Assembly (NCBI RefSeq): GCF_027409185.1
Contig: NC_084469.1
Location: 30,618,293 to 30,682,292 of the forward strand
From: Cynocephalus volans
Lineage: Eukaryota > Chordata > Mammalia > Dermoptera > Cynocephalidae
Reading direction: 5' to 3'
DNA length: 64,000 bases
Shown here piece by piece: positions 12,238 to 22,860 of the stretch. Each line of letters opens with the position of its first letter. The first letter of the stretch is position 1. Position numbers and translations under genes: made by a program. The notes beneath the pieces are model-generated. The model saw nothing but the letters and a program-made list of their open reading frames with translations, had not been told where the DNA came from and ran no database searches.

Positions 12238-12478
12238 AGCACTTTCTTTTTCTTTTTTATTTCTTTTATTGACGCATAATTGATTATACATATTTGTGGG
12301 GTACAGAGTTGAATATTAATATCTGTGTACAATTCATGATGATCAAATCAAGATAATTAGTATTCTCATCTTTACAAAATGTAATCATTCTTTGTGATTC
12401 TTAACCAGTTTCTCACTAACCCCCTTTTCCGTCCCCCTTTCCCGTCTCTAATTACCACAGTTCTGTTCCATAAGGAGG
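12238..12478 (-). mobile_element. L1 3'-end fragment (antisense)
   Basis: Antisense L1 3' UTR: 'tttattgacgcataattgat', 'acatatttgtggggtacaga', 'caattcatgatgatcaaatc', 'gtttctcactaaccccc'. This text marks the 3' ends of the older L1M/L1P families. Confidence 0.75.
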
Positions 12479-13324
12479 ACTTTCTTAAGGAGATGGGACA
12501 ATGACCCGAGACTGAGCCTTTAAGGATGGAGTTTTGGTGTGAGGAAGTGAAAGAGTGTTCTAGACAGAAAAGAGCACTGGCACAGCCATCGAGAGAGGGT
12601 GGCCCAGAATATGCAAAAGTCCAGAAGAAGGTACCTTTCCAGAGCCATCTGTTCCAGTCACACCTGAAGGACTTTTGCCTTCATGGGTTTAACCCTCAAC
12701 TGTCCAGGCATCTGTGGAAATATCATAACTTCCACCATGTGTGTGATAGAGTGGAAGTTAGCTAAATATTTCCTGAGACTTTAATTCCCCTCTTTTCCCT
12801 GGGAAAAGTTCCTGATCTTCCACCACAACCACACACATACACAAATCAACAGACTTCCCCACATCACTTAATAGCGACTCCATTTTTCCAGTAGCTCAGG
12901 CCAAGGACCTTGATTCTCTCTTTCCTTACTCTCTGTCATCTCTCTTTGATTTCGTGGGGTCTTGGCCTCCACTCTTCTCCTTTGTGTTGCTCCTCTTCCT
13001 ATACTGTGCTTTCTAGAACCACTTATATTCATTTATTCATTGAACTAGTCAGAGATGCTAATATGGTATTAATAATAGTTAAAATACTGAAGCACTCTTA
13101 CAGCATGTTGGTAAATGGCGACTGTCCTGAGTACCCAGAGCAGTTCCTTCTGCCCCTGCCTCTTCCCCAGATCTCTCCCTGAACCAGCAACTAAAGGGTC
13201 AATGCCTGGCACAGTAAGGGATGCCAAGAGCCTAGTCAAGCTCTAGAGTGGCATTTGTTCCAGTTATTAGGTGTTTCCCCAGCACCCGGTAGACATAGAT
13301 TAAATGCCTACTATGTGTCACTAT

Positions 13325-13339
13325 CCCCCTTTTGGCAGG
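13325..13339 (+). promoter_or_regulatory. Splice acceptor before the OR coding exon
   Basis: CCCCCTTTTGGCAG ends at 13338, a pyrimidine tract plus CAG acceptor 42 bases upstream of the ATG at 13381. A weaker alternative, CCACCACAG, lies near 13365. OR genes typically splice a non-coding 5' exon to a single coding exon just upstream of the start codon, which fits. Confidence 0.5.
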
Positions 13340-13380
13340 TCCAAGTCTTCTCTTCCCACCACAGCTCTCGGCAGTGGCCT

Positions 13381-14328
13381 ATGGAGCCAGGTGCCTGGCG
13401 GAACAGGACAGCTGTCACCGAGTTCATCCTTCTTGGCCTGACAGGTAACAAAGGACTGCAACCCATCTTTTTTGCCATCTTTCTCTTTGCCTATATCATC
13501 ACAGTTGGGGGCAACTTCAGTATCCTGATCGCTGTCTTTGTGGAGCCTAAACTGCACACCCCCATGTACTACTTCCTTGGGAACCTGTCTCTGCTGGACA
13601 TTGGGTGCATCAGTGTCACTGTTCCCCCAATGCTGGCATGTCTCCTGGCCCACCAGTGCAGAATTCCCTATGCCGCTTGCATTTCACAGCTTTTCGTTTT
13701 CCACCTCCTGGGTGGTGTGGACTGTCACCTCTTGACAGCCATGGCGTACGACCGCTACCTGGCCATCTGCCAGCCCCTCACCTACAGCACCCACATGAGC
13801 CGTGAAGTCCAGGGTGCCCTGGTGGGCATTTGCTGCACCATCTCCTTCATCAATGCTCTGACCCACACGGTGGCTGTGTCTGTGCTGGACTTCTGTGGCC
13901 CTAATGTGGTCAACCACTTTTACTGTGATCTCCCAGCTCTCTTCCAGCTCTCCTGCTCCAGCATCCACCTCAATGGGCAGCTGCTTTTTGTGGGGGCCAC
14001 CTTCATGGGGGTGATCCCCATGATCCTTATCTCAGTGTCCTATGCCCACGTGGCAGCGGCAGTCCTACGAATCCGCTCGGCTGAGGGCAGAAAGAAGGCC
14101 TTTTCCACATGTGGCTCCCACCTCACTGTGGTCTGTATCTTTTATGGAACTGCCTTCTTCAGTTACATGCGTCTAGGCTCAGTCTCAGCCTCGGACAAGG
14201 ACAAGGGGATTGGGATCCTCAATACTATCCTCACTCCTATGCTTAACCCAGTCATCTACAGCCTCCGGAACCCTGCTGTGCAGGGTGCCCTGAAGAGGGT
14301 GCTAACGGGGAAGAGGACACCAGCATGA
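13381..14328 (+). CDS. OR3A: Olfactory receptor, OR3A subfamily (intact)
   Basis: Seven-transmembrane, odorant-activated GPCR expected in the cilia of olfactory neurons, signalling through Golf. The frame is open upstream to an ATG at 13255, but I choose the ATG at 13381. It gives 315 residues, the usual OR length, and an N-terminus with an N-glycosylation site (NRT, residues 8-10). The upstream ATG would add 42 unrelated residues crossing the likely splice acceptor at 13338. OR hallmarks: [13 protein letters not shown] (58-70, TM2), [10 protein letters not shown] (121-130, end of TM3), extracellular cysteines at 100, 172, 182 and 192, SYAHV (220-224, end of TM5), [13 protein letters not shown] (239-251, TM6) and [12 protein letters not shown] (286-297, TM7). 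[22 protein letters not shown] and the DKDKG loop point to OR3A. I cannot say which human OR3A gene is the orthologue. No frameshift or stop is seen. An ATTAAA at 14547 is a possible poly(A) signal. Confidence 0.93.
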   Translation: MEPGAWRNRTAVTEFILLGLTGNKGLQPIFFAIFLFAYIITVGGNFSILIAVFVEPKLHTPMYYFLGNLSLLDIGCISVTVPPMLACLLAHQCRIPYAACISQLFVFHLLGGVDCHLLTAMAYDRYLAICQPLTYSTHMSREVQGALVGICCTISFINALTHTVAVSVLDFCGPNVVNHFYCDLPALFQLSCSSIHLNGQLLFVGATFMGVIPMILISVSYAHVAAAVLRIRSAEGRKKAFSTCGSHLTVVCIFYGTAFFSYMRLGSVSASDKDKGIGILNTILTPMLNPVIYSLRNPAVQGALKRVLTGKRTPA

Positions 14329-15030
14329 GAAGATGGGGACATCAGAATGCCCCTCTGTCCTTTAGCACCCCCCCGACCTTCTTATGCTGAAGGCCTGGCT
14401 GTGGGGCCAGGGAGATCTTTAGGGATGGGTCAAGGGCTGGGAGGAAGGTGGATAGCAGTGGTCAGCGTGGAATATGATTGGCCTTGGATCGGGGAGAAAG
14501 GCTAAAGCTTAGGTAAAAGAGTATCTAAGTTGCTTATAGAAAATGGATTAAAGACAGATGGGAGAAAATTATCATGTGGATCTGGAAATGGGAGACAGAC
14601 TACTTTGCATTTTTAAAAATTTACTGACTTCAATTGAAATATATTTAAAATGTTAATTAAAACAAAATGTTTGCCCCCCTTTTTAGATAAACTATATTTG
14701 TATTGGAGTATGGGTCTAGTTTTTTAAAGATTCTATTTTAAAAAATAAGTCTGGGATTGTAAAGTTAAATTGGGGTTCATTACACCCTAGAAGCGGGGTG
14801 TTGGTAGCAGTCAGAGCACCCTGCCAGCATGTTCTTCGGAACAACATAAACAAAGGTGTCATCAAACACCTGTTCCCAAAACCAGTGCTCCCTTCCTGAC
14901 TCACTCCTCGGTAGGAACAGCACGTGTACGTGTCAGTGCACGAGCCGATCCTCACAACCCCACCCACAGAAACATGAGAACGTTTCATCACATGTTTTAT
15001 GAGAAGAAGCATTAAGAAGTAGTATGTTTT
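14329..15030. other. 3' flank of the OR gene
   Basis: Probable 3' UTR and flanking DNA. There is an ATTAAA variant poly(A) signal at 14547-14552 and no canonical AATAAA nearby. The short minus-strand ORF at 14716-15012 has no recognisable domain. Confidence 0.45.
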
Positions 15031-15395
15031 GTTCTTATTTTTTTAATTAAAAAATTTTCTTTCATTGTACATGTTTATGGGGTACGATTTGTTGTTTCAA
15101 GACATGCACATGGTGTATAATGATTTACTTAGAATAGTTAGCCTATCTATCACCTAAACATTTATCACTTCTTTGTGGTTATAACATTCAAGATCCTCTT
15201 TTCTGGCTATCTTGAAATATACGATACAATATTATTAGCTGTTATCACCTAGAGCACCAGAACTTATTCTTGCTATCTAACTGTGACTTTGTAACTTTGT
15301 ACCAGTCTACCAAACTTTCTCCAGTCTCCCTTCCACCTCCCACCCTCTTTCCTCTGGTAATCACTGTTTTACTTTCTATTACTTTCCGTTTTTAA
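15031..15395 (-). mobile_element. L1 3'-end fragment (antisense), first of two
   Basis: Antisense L1 3' UTR with poly(T) at its left edge (the tail), then 'acatgtttatggggtacgat', 'tctatcacctaaacatttat' and 'cagaacttattcttgctatc'. The same set of landmarks repeats in the next feature, so two separate insertions or a duplication are present. Confidence 0.75.
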
Positions 15396-15744
15396 AAAAA
15401 TTTTAATTTTCTTTATTGACCCATGATAATTATACATATTTATGGAGTACAATATGATATTTGGGTACATTCAAACTGTGTGCAATGATCATATCAGGGT
15501 GCTTAGTATATCCACCACCTCAAATATCTGTCACCTCTTTGTATTGGGAACATTCAACATCATCTCGACTAGGAAAGATACACAGGACTTTGTTGTTGAC
15601 TGTGGTCTCCCTATATTGCTGTAGAACAGTAGATCTTGTTATTTCTATCCCCCCACAATTTTGTATCCAGTGACCACCCTCTTCCCATCTCTCCGTTTTT
15701 ATGTTTAATGGCAAAGTACAATGATTTATATTGGGCATTTTGTT
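15396..15744 (-). mobile_element. L1 3'-end fragment (antisense), second of two
   Basis: Repeats the landmarks of the preceding fragment: 'tttctttattgacccatgat', 'tttatggagtacaatatgat', 'gtatccaccacctcaaatat', 'ttgtatccagtgaccacc'. The full-length L1 at 15761 inserted immediately to its right. Confidence 0.75.
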
Positions 15745-15760
15745 TAATTTATATGCACAG
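15745..15760 (+). repeat. Target-site duplication, left copy (L1 at 15761)
   Basis: TAATTTATATGCACAG, identical to the copy at 21939-21954. A 16-bp perfect direct repeat is the expected scar of target-primed reverse transcription. Confidence 0.95.
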
Positions 15761-16688
15761 GCGGTTCTCTGGCGGGGCTGGTGGCGTGGGACATCCCCAG
15801 CCAGTGTCAGGAGGGCAAGGCAGTACGGGTGGAGCCGACTGTCACTCCACCACACCCTGGACTCGGGCCCCCGGTAAACTTCCTGTTACTGGGAGGCAGA
15901 TACCATCTCTGCGGCCACCAGTTTGGAAAAACGCCTAACCAATTTCTGGTTGGGAATAGTGTGGTAGGAGAGTTCCCAGGTCCGTTTAAACCTGCCGGAG
16001 AGCTGTCTGCAGGCGGGCACTGGACTCGTCCGGACCAGGGGGATACAAAGGTAAACAGCGTGCTGCGGGCTCCTCCCCCGAGGAGCTCATGCTCTGGTGT
16101 GGGAGATAAGACAAGTACACAAATAACCGCGATACCAGGAGGAAGGTGATAAGTCCCGAGAAAGATCTACGCAGTGCTACAAAGGCACCCAGAGCGACCG
16201 GTCATCTGTGCCTAGCAGAAACCTGGTAGACTTCCTGGGCGAGGCGGTGCCGAGCAGGGTCTTGAAGGCCCAGCTGATAGACGAGGGTTGCAGAAGACAC
16301 GCCCCAGCCCAGCCCAGTGCGCACAGAGCACAGAGAGGTGCGGTCAGGGAGGCGGAGACTCGACAGAAACCACACACCCTGTGGGGTCGCCACTGCACAA
16401 TCCAACAGCCTGGGCGAGAGCACATGGAACAGGGAGAAGTCCTGCACGGGAAGTGAAAGCTCAACAGAGATCACAAACCCTGTGGTACGTGATCCAGCAG
16501 CCCAGCAGGGTCCAAGCTGACCAGAAAGGTGGCTCCCTGGAGAGGCCAAAGACCTGAGGCAACCATACACACAAGGCACTAAAGGCCAACTGAGCAGTCA
16601 CAGAGGTAGCATACCAAATTGGCAACCACAGCAACATCTTAGTTAGTCAATAATCTCAAACTAGTGGACTGTGAAACCCCCTGCCACA
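15761..16688 (+). promoter_or_regulatory. L1 5' UTR / internal promoter, atypical
   Basis: About 0.93 kb, GC-rich and CpG-bearing. It begins GCGGTTCTCTGGCGGGGCTG rather than with the CAAGATGG (YY1-like) start seen in the other L1s here (37679 on the minus strand, and 56630). The part at about 16085-16270 ('gagataagacaagtacacaa', 'gtagacttcctgggcgaggc', 'gggtcttgaaggcc') resembles the order of an old mammalian interspersed repeat. It may therefore be a recently acquired promoter; this is inference. An antisense ORF of 125 codons (16202-16579, -) lies inside it. Confidence 0.6.
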
Positions 16689-17669
16689 ATGAATAAACAT
16701 CAAAAAAAAGATACCAGAAATACAAAAAATCAAAAAAGTACACCACCAAAAGTTAATAAATCTCAAACTCTAGATCCTATAGAACAAGAAACCCTTGAAA
16801 TGACTGACAAGGAATTTCGAGTGATAATCCTAAGGAAACTGAATGAGATACAAGAAAACTCAGCTAGACATCATGATGAAATGAGGAAAAGTATACAGCA
16901 CCTGAAAGAGGATATGTACAAGGAAATCGATGTCCTGAAAAAAAATGTAGCAGAACTTGCCAAACTGAAGAAGTTATTCAGCGAAATAAAAAACACAATG
17001 GAGAGTTTAACCAGCAGGCTTGTCGAAGTTGAAGAGAGAACCTCTGAACTTGAAGATGGGCTGTTTGAAATAACACAAGCAGACAAAAAGAAAGAAGAAA
17101 GAATCAAAGACATTGAAGAAAATCTGAGAGAGATATCAGACAACCTTAAGCGCCCAAATATCCGAGTCATGGGTATTCCAGAAGGGGAGGAAAATGGAGA
17201 TTCCATTGAAAACATGTTTAACAAAATAGTGGCAGAAAACTTCCCAGGTATAGGAAAAATCACAGATCTTCAGATCCAGGAAGCTCAACTATCTCCAAAC
17301 GTATTCAGCCCAAAAAGGCCTTCTCCAAGACATGTCATAGTCAAATTGGCAAAACTCAGAGACAAAGTGAGAATCTTAAAAGCTGCAAGAGAGAAGCATC
17401 AAATTACCTATAAGGGAGCCCCAATCAGGCTAACATCAGACTTTTCATCACAAACCCTAAAAGCTAGAAAGGAATGGCATGATATATCCAAAATACTAAA
17501 AGACAAAGATTGCCAGCCAAGAATACTTTACCCTGCAAGGCTATCTTTCCGAAATGAAGGGCAAATGGTATATTTCTCAGACAAACAAAAACTGCGGGAG
17601 TTCACTACCACACGACCACCCTTACAAGAAATCCTCAAGGGAGTACTGGGTTTGGTTCCTGAAAAATAA
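16689..17669 (+). CDS. L1 ORF1 protein (RNA-binding chaperone), intact
   Basis: 326 residues from the ATG at 16689, which opens MNKHQKKDT as L1 ORF1 proteins usually do; an in-frame ATG six codons upstream (16671) is less likely. The product trimerises and coats L1 RNA in the cytoplasmic RNP. Visible regions: a basic N-terminus; a long coiled coil with heptad-like leucines and SRLVEVEERTSELED (about residues 40-150); an RRM-like core starting RPNIRVMGIPEGEE (about 154-167); and a C-terminal domain with TYKGAPIRLTSDFS and RILYPARLSF. The length is close to human ORF1p (338 aa). No internal stop or frameshift. ORF2 starts 185 bases downstream. Confidence 0.93.
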   Translation: MNKHQKKDTRNTKNQKSTPPKVNKSQTLDPIEQETLEMTDKEFRVIILRKLNEIQENSARHHDEMRKSIQHLKEDMYKEIDVLKKNVAELAKLKKLFSEIKNTMESLTSRLVEVEERTSELEDGLFEITQADKKKEERIKDIEENLREISDNLKRPNIRVMGIPEGEENGDSIENMFNKIVAENFPGIGKITDLQIQEAQLSPNVFSPKRPSPRHVIVKLAKLRDKVRILKAAREKHQITYKGAPIRLTSDFSSQTLKARKEWHDISKILKDKDCQPRILYPARLSFRNEGQMVYFSDKQKLREFTTTRPPLQEILKGVLGLVPEK

Positions 17670-17854
17670 CTACCACTGCCATAAAAACCCAAGAAAAATC
17701 AAAACCCACTAGTATAATAAAAATGTCATTCATGAAGAGAAAACAATCAAACAAAGACACTATCTACAACCTAAGGAACCAACAAACACAGAAACCAAAC
17801 AGTAAATCAGAAAGCAAGGAACAAGACACCTAAGACAACCAAACAACCAATAAA

Positions 17855-20800
17855 ATGCTAGGAATAAATCAACACTTTTCAATAACAACTCTTAATGTAA
17901 AAGGCTTAAATTCCCCAATCAAAAGACACAGACTGGCTGACTGGATCAAAAAGCAGGACCCAACTATATGCTGCCTACAAGAGACCCACCTCACCCATAA
18001 AGATTCACATAGACTAAGAGTAAAAGAATAGAAAAAGATTTACCATGCAAACAGAAAAGAAAACCGAGCTGGAGTAGCTATTCTTATATCTGACAAAATA
18101 GACTTTAAACTAAAAACCATAAAAAGAGACAATGAGGGACACTACTTAATGATAAAAGGACTGATCCATCAAGAAGACATAACAATCATAAATATGTACG
18201 CACCCAATGTTGGAGCAGCCAGATTTATAAAACAAACTCTATTAGACCTAAAGAAGGAAATAGACACTAATACCATAATAGCAGGGGACCTGAACACCCC
18301 ACTGTCACAATTGGACAGATCATCTAGGCAAAGAATCAGCAGAGAAACACAAGATCTAAACATTACTCTAGACCAATTGAAATTGGCAGATATCTACAGA
18401 ACATTCCATCCAACAACCTCAGAATATTCATTCTTCTCATCAGCACATGGATCATTCTCCAGGATAGATCACATATTAGGTCACAAATCAAGTCTCAATA
18501 AATTCAAAAAAATTGAAATTATCCAATGTATTTTCTCAGACCACAATGGATTAAAACTAGAAATTAATAACAAACAAAACTCTGGAAACTATACAAACAC
18601 ATGGAAATTAAACAGCATTCTACTTAATGACATATGGGTCCAAGAAGAAATCAAGCAGGAAATCAAAAAATTTATTGACACTAATGAAAATAATGATACA
18701 TCATACCAAAACCTGTGGGATACTGCAAAAGCAGTATTAAGGGGGAAATTTATTGCATTAAATACTCACCTCAGAAGAATGGAAAGATGGCAAGTGAACA
18801 ACCTAACACTTCACCTTAAAGAACTAGAAAAACAAGAACAATTCAAACCTAAAGTTAGCAGACAGAAAGAAATCATTAAGATCAGAGCAGAACTGAATGA
18901 AATTGAAAACCAAAAAACAATTCAAAAGATCAACGAATCAAAAAGTTGGTTTTTTGAAAAGATAAATAAAATTGACAAGCCATTAGCATGGCTAACAAAA
19001 AAAAGAAGAGAGAAGACTCAAATAACAAAAATTAGAAATGAAAAAGGTGATATTACAACTGATTCATCTGAAATACAAGGAATCATTTGAGACTACTACA
19101 AACAACTATACGCCAATAAATTTGAAAATCTGGAGGAAATGGATAAATTTCTGGACACACACAAGCTCCCAAAACTGAACCATGAAGACGTAGAAAATTT
19201 GAACAGACCAATAACAATAAAGGAGATTGAAGCTGTTATCAGAAGGCTCCCAACAAAGAAAAGACCAGGACCAGATGGATTCACAGCAGAATTTTACCAA
19301 ACATTCAAAGAGGAATTGACACCGATTCTTTACAAACTATTCCAAAAGATTGAAACGGACGCAAATCTCCCAAACTCATTCTATGAAGCAAACATCATCC
19401 TGATACCAAAACCAGGTAAAGATATAACCAAAAAAGAAAACTACAGGCTGATATCCTTGATGAATATAGATGCAAAAATCCTCACTAAAGTACTAGCAAA
19501 CAGAATACAGGAACACATACGTAAAATTATTCATCACGATCAAGTGGGATTCATCCCAGGGATGCAAGGTTGGTTCAACATATGCAAATCAATAAATGTG
19601 ATACACTATATTAATAAAGCCAAACACAAGGACCATATGATCATCTCTATAGATGCTGAAAAAGCATTTGATAAAGTTCAGCACTCATTCATGACAAAGA
19701 CCCTCTATAAGTTAGGTATAGAGGGAAAGTATCTCAACATAATTAAAGCCATATATACCAAACCCACTGCCAATATCATCCTGAATGGGGAAAAGCTGAA
19801 AGCTTTTCCTTTAAGAACATGAACTAGACAAGGATGCCCACTCTCACCACTCCTATTCAACATAGTGTTGGAAATACTAGCCAGAGCAATCAGAGAAGAG
19901 AAGGAAATAAAGGGCATCCAGATTGGAAAAGTTGAAGTCAACCTGTCCCTGTTTGCAGATGACATGATCCTATATATCAAACAGCCTAAAACCTCTACAA
20001 AAAAACTCTTGGAATTGATAAATGATTTCAGCACAGTAGCAGGATACAAAATCAACACACAAAAATCAGTAGCATTTCTTTTCTCCAATAGTGAACATGC
20101 AGAAGGAGAAATCAAGAAAGCCTGCCCATTTACAATTGCCACCAAAAAAATAAAATACTTGGGAATTGAGTTAACCAAGGAGGTGAAAAATCTCTATCAT
20201 GAGAACTACAAACCACTGCTGAGAGAAATTAGAGAGGATACAAGAAGATGGAAAGATATCCCATGCTCTTGGATTGGAAGAATCAACATAGTGAAAATGT
20301 CCATACTACCCAAAGTGATATACAAATTCAATGCAATCCCCATCAAAATTCCAAAGACATTTTTCTCAGAAATGGAAAAAACTATCCAGACATTTATATG
20401 GAATAATAAAAGACCACGTGTAGCCAAAGCAATGCTGAGCAAAAAAAATAAAGCTGGAGGCATAACACTACCTGACTTTAAGCTATACTACAAAGCTATA
20501 ATAACCAAAACAGTATGGTACTGGCATCAAAACAGACATACTGATCAATGGAATAGAATAGAGAATCCAGAAATCAACCCACACATTTATTGCCATCTGA
20601 TCTTTGACAAAGGCACCAAGCCTATTCACTGGGGAAGGGACTGCCTCTTCAGCAAATGGTGCTGGGATAACTGGATATCCATATGCAGGAGAATGAAACT
20701 AGATCCATACCTCTCACCGTATACTAAAATCAACTCAAAATGGATTAAGGATTTAAATATACACCCTGAAAGAATAAAACTTCTTAAAGAAAACATAGGA

Positions 20801-21682
20801 GAAACACTTCAGGAAATAGGACTGGACACAGACTTCATGAATATGACCCCAAAAGCACGGGCAACCAAAGAAAAAATAAACAAATGGGATTATATCAAAC
20901 TAAAAAGCTTCTGCACAGCAAAAGAAATAATTAACAGAGTTAAAAGACAACCAACAGAGTGGGAGAAAATATTTGCAAAATATACCTCTGACAAAGGATT
21001 AATATCCAGAATATATAAGGAACTCAAACAACTTTACAAGAAAAAAACAAGCAACCCAATTAAAAAATGGGCAAAAGAGCTAAGTAGGCATTTCTCTAAG
21101 GAAGATATACAAATGGCCAACAGACATATGAAAAAATGCTCAACATCACTCAGCATCCAGGAAATGCAAATCAAAACCACACTGAGATACCATCTAACCC
21201 CAGTTAGGATGGCTAAAATCCAAAAGACTCTGAACGATAAATGCTGGTGAGGTTGCAGAGAAAAAGAAACTCTCATACATTGTTGGTGGGACTGCAAAAT
21301 GGTGCAGCCTCTATGGAAAATGGTATGGAGGTTCCTCAAACAATTGCAGATAGATCTACCATACGACCCAGCTATCCCACTGCTGGGAATATACCCAGAG
21401 GAATGGAAATCATCAAGTCGAAGGTATACCTGTTCCCCAATGTTTATCGCAGCACTCTTTACAATAGCCAAGAGTTGGAACCAGCCCAAATGTCCATCAT
21501 CAGATGAGTGGATACGGAAAATGTGGTACATCTACACAATGGAATACTACTCAGCTATAAAAATGAATGAAATACTGCCATTTGCAACAACATGGATGGA
21601 CCTTGAGAGAATTATATTAAGTGAAACAAGTCAGGCACAGAAAGAGAAATACCACATGTTCTCACTTATTGGTGGGAGCTAA
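17855..21682 (+). pseudogene. L1 ORF2 (endonuclease-reverse transcriptase), four nonsense codons
   Basis: Endonuclease and reverse transcriptase used for target-primed integration. The ATG at 17855 and the final TAA... stop codon at 21680-21682 enclose exactly 1275 codons in one frame, the length of human ORF2p, so no net indel has occurred. Four in-frame stops break it: TAG at 18029 (codon 59, where related copies have Trp), TGA at 19088 (codon 412, usual Arg), TGA at 19820 (codon 656, usual Gly) and TGA at 21248 (codon 1132, usual Arg). All are explainable by single substitutions. Endonuclease residues N14 and E43 are visible, as are AGDLNTP and SDHNGLK. The RT active site FADD is at 19952-19963 (codons 700-703). 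The C-terminal region carries a KCW...C-rich block. The first stop removes all activity unless read through. Confidence 0.95.
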
Positions 21683-21698
21683 AAATTAATATATAATT

Positions 21699-21740
21699 CA
21701 CACACACACACACAAAAGACAAAACCGGGGGGGGGGGGAG
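21699..21740. repeat. (AC)n and G12 runs in L1 3' UTR
   Basis: ACACAC run followed by AAAAGACAAAACC and a run of 12 G starting at 21727. G-rich polypurine stretches are normal in L1 3' UTRs; homopolymer length may be unreliable in assembly. Confidence 0.85.
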
Positions 21741-21938
21741 AAGATATAACAACCACAATTACTTGAAGTTGATACGACAAGCAAACAGAAAGGACATTGT
21801 TGGAAGGTCGGGGGGGAGGGAGGAGGGAGGGAGGTTTTGGTGATGGGCAACAATAATCAGCCACAATGTATATCGACATAATAAAATTTTAAAAATAAAT
21901 AAATAAATAAAAAATAAAGATAGATTAAAAAAAAATTA

Positions 21939-21954
21939 TAATTTATATGCACAG
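21939..21954 (+). repeat. Target-site duplication, right copy (L1 at 15761)
   Basis: Identical to 15745-15760 and follows directly on the A-rich tail. Confidence 0.95.
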
Positions 21955-22484
21955 ATAATTAGTGAAGTTGGAGATTCTGTTAAGGAAGGGAAACCAGATA
22001 GATACATTGTTTGCAGTGAGTACTGGAACCCAAGATTTTACCAACAAGGTGATACTACTAAGGCAGTCCAGAAAGGAATTGTCAACAGAATGATAGTCTG
22101 TTTCATGCACTATAGTGGCCTTTTCTAGAATTTATTCTGTGAACCACTTCAGACACTTCCCTAGCCAATAAGTTGGAAGTCTGAGAAGACTGACCTAACC
22201 CAATACGCTAATTAATTGTTTGAAAAGGGCAGCAGGTAACCTTTAAGGTGTCTGAGAATATTGCCAAGTCGAAGAGAGGTATCCACAGTCATTCTCCAAA
22301 TCCAGATGTCTCCTGGGTCTCACGGAACATTCCGTTGGACTCTCTTACACCCACACTCTTGTGTTTTTGCAGGTAGCTGCCTCCCCAGTCAGGCCCCAGG
22401 CCATCCCATCAGCACTCCTGAAACAGCCTGTGAGCCCTGTGCTCCTCCCCAGCTGAGTGCCATCTACAGCGCCCCATTGACCTC
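21955..22484. other. Unassigned intergenic sequence
   Basis: No gene, RNA or repeat recognised. Confidence 0.45.
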
Positions 22485-22860
22485 CTGGACCAATGTCTAC
22501 CCTGTGTCATTTCATCCTCCAAAGGCCACCAATGGCTTTCTGTCCATCACTATCTCAAATCTAGACCTGTGTTAGGTGTGCAAGGCTTTCTGTCATTCCT
22601 TCCTGGCCTCTCCACCCAATCTTTATCTCTCAGCCACAGCCTCTCACTCAGGTGACTCGTGCCTCCCACTGCTTGCTCTTAATCTCCTCGGAAACAGTGT
22701 GGCCCGCACAGCAGGACACCGTCCTAATCTTGTCTGTATTCCTTGCATCTGCTTTTGTTCTCCCCAAGGCAAATACAAACTCAAGGACAGATCCACATCC
22801 TATATTACACTGTGTCCTCCAAACACCCAGCAGAGGGCTGAGTAGATCATTGATGTTCAA
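22485..22860 (-). mobile_element. L2 LINE 3'-end fragment (antisense)
   Basis: Clinical-text-like order typical of antisense L2: 'ccaaaggccaccaatggctt', 'tgccacagcctctcactc'-type text, 'tgtctgtattccttgcatct', 'cacccagcagagggctgagt', then 'cattgatgttcaa' where the 'caataaatgtt' end is expected. Diverged. Confidence 0.5.

Larger units (their letters stand above)
15761..21938 (+). mobile_element. Full-length LINE-1 retrotransposon
   Basis: A 6.18-kb autonomous non-LTR retrotransposon bounded by perfect 16-bp target duplications. Layout: GC-rich 5' UTR (15761-16688), ORF1 (16689-17669, intact), an A-rich inter-ORF spacer, ORF2 (17855-21682, one frame with four nonsense codons), then a 3' UTR with an (AC)n run, a G12 run at 21727 and a polypurine GGGAGG tract, and an A-rich tail rich in AAATA units. 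The identical duplications and the absence of frameshifts in both ORFs argue that it is young. It inserted beside older antisense L1 3' ends. As it stands it could not move by itself because ORF2 is interrupted. Confidence 0.97.

Noticed and set aside
13255..13380. Upstream in-frame ATG extending the OR by 42 residues
   Set aside because: The extension has no OR similarity and crosses a likely splice acceptor at 13338. The 13381 start gives normal OR length and N-terminus.
13321..13968. Minus- and plus-strand ORFs of 65-110 codons inside the OR
   Set aside because: They are shadows of the OR frame.
16208..16557. Plus-strand ORFs of 67-89 codons in the L1 5' UTR
   Set aside because: Short overlapping frames in GC-rich, repeat-derived sequence with no shared similarity.
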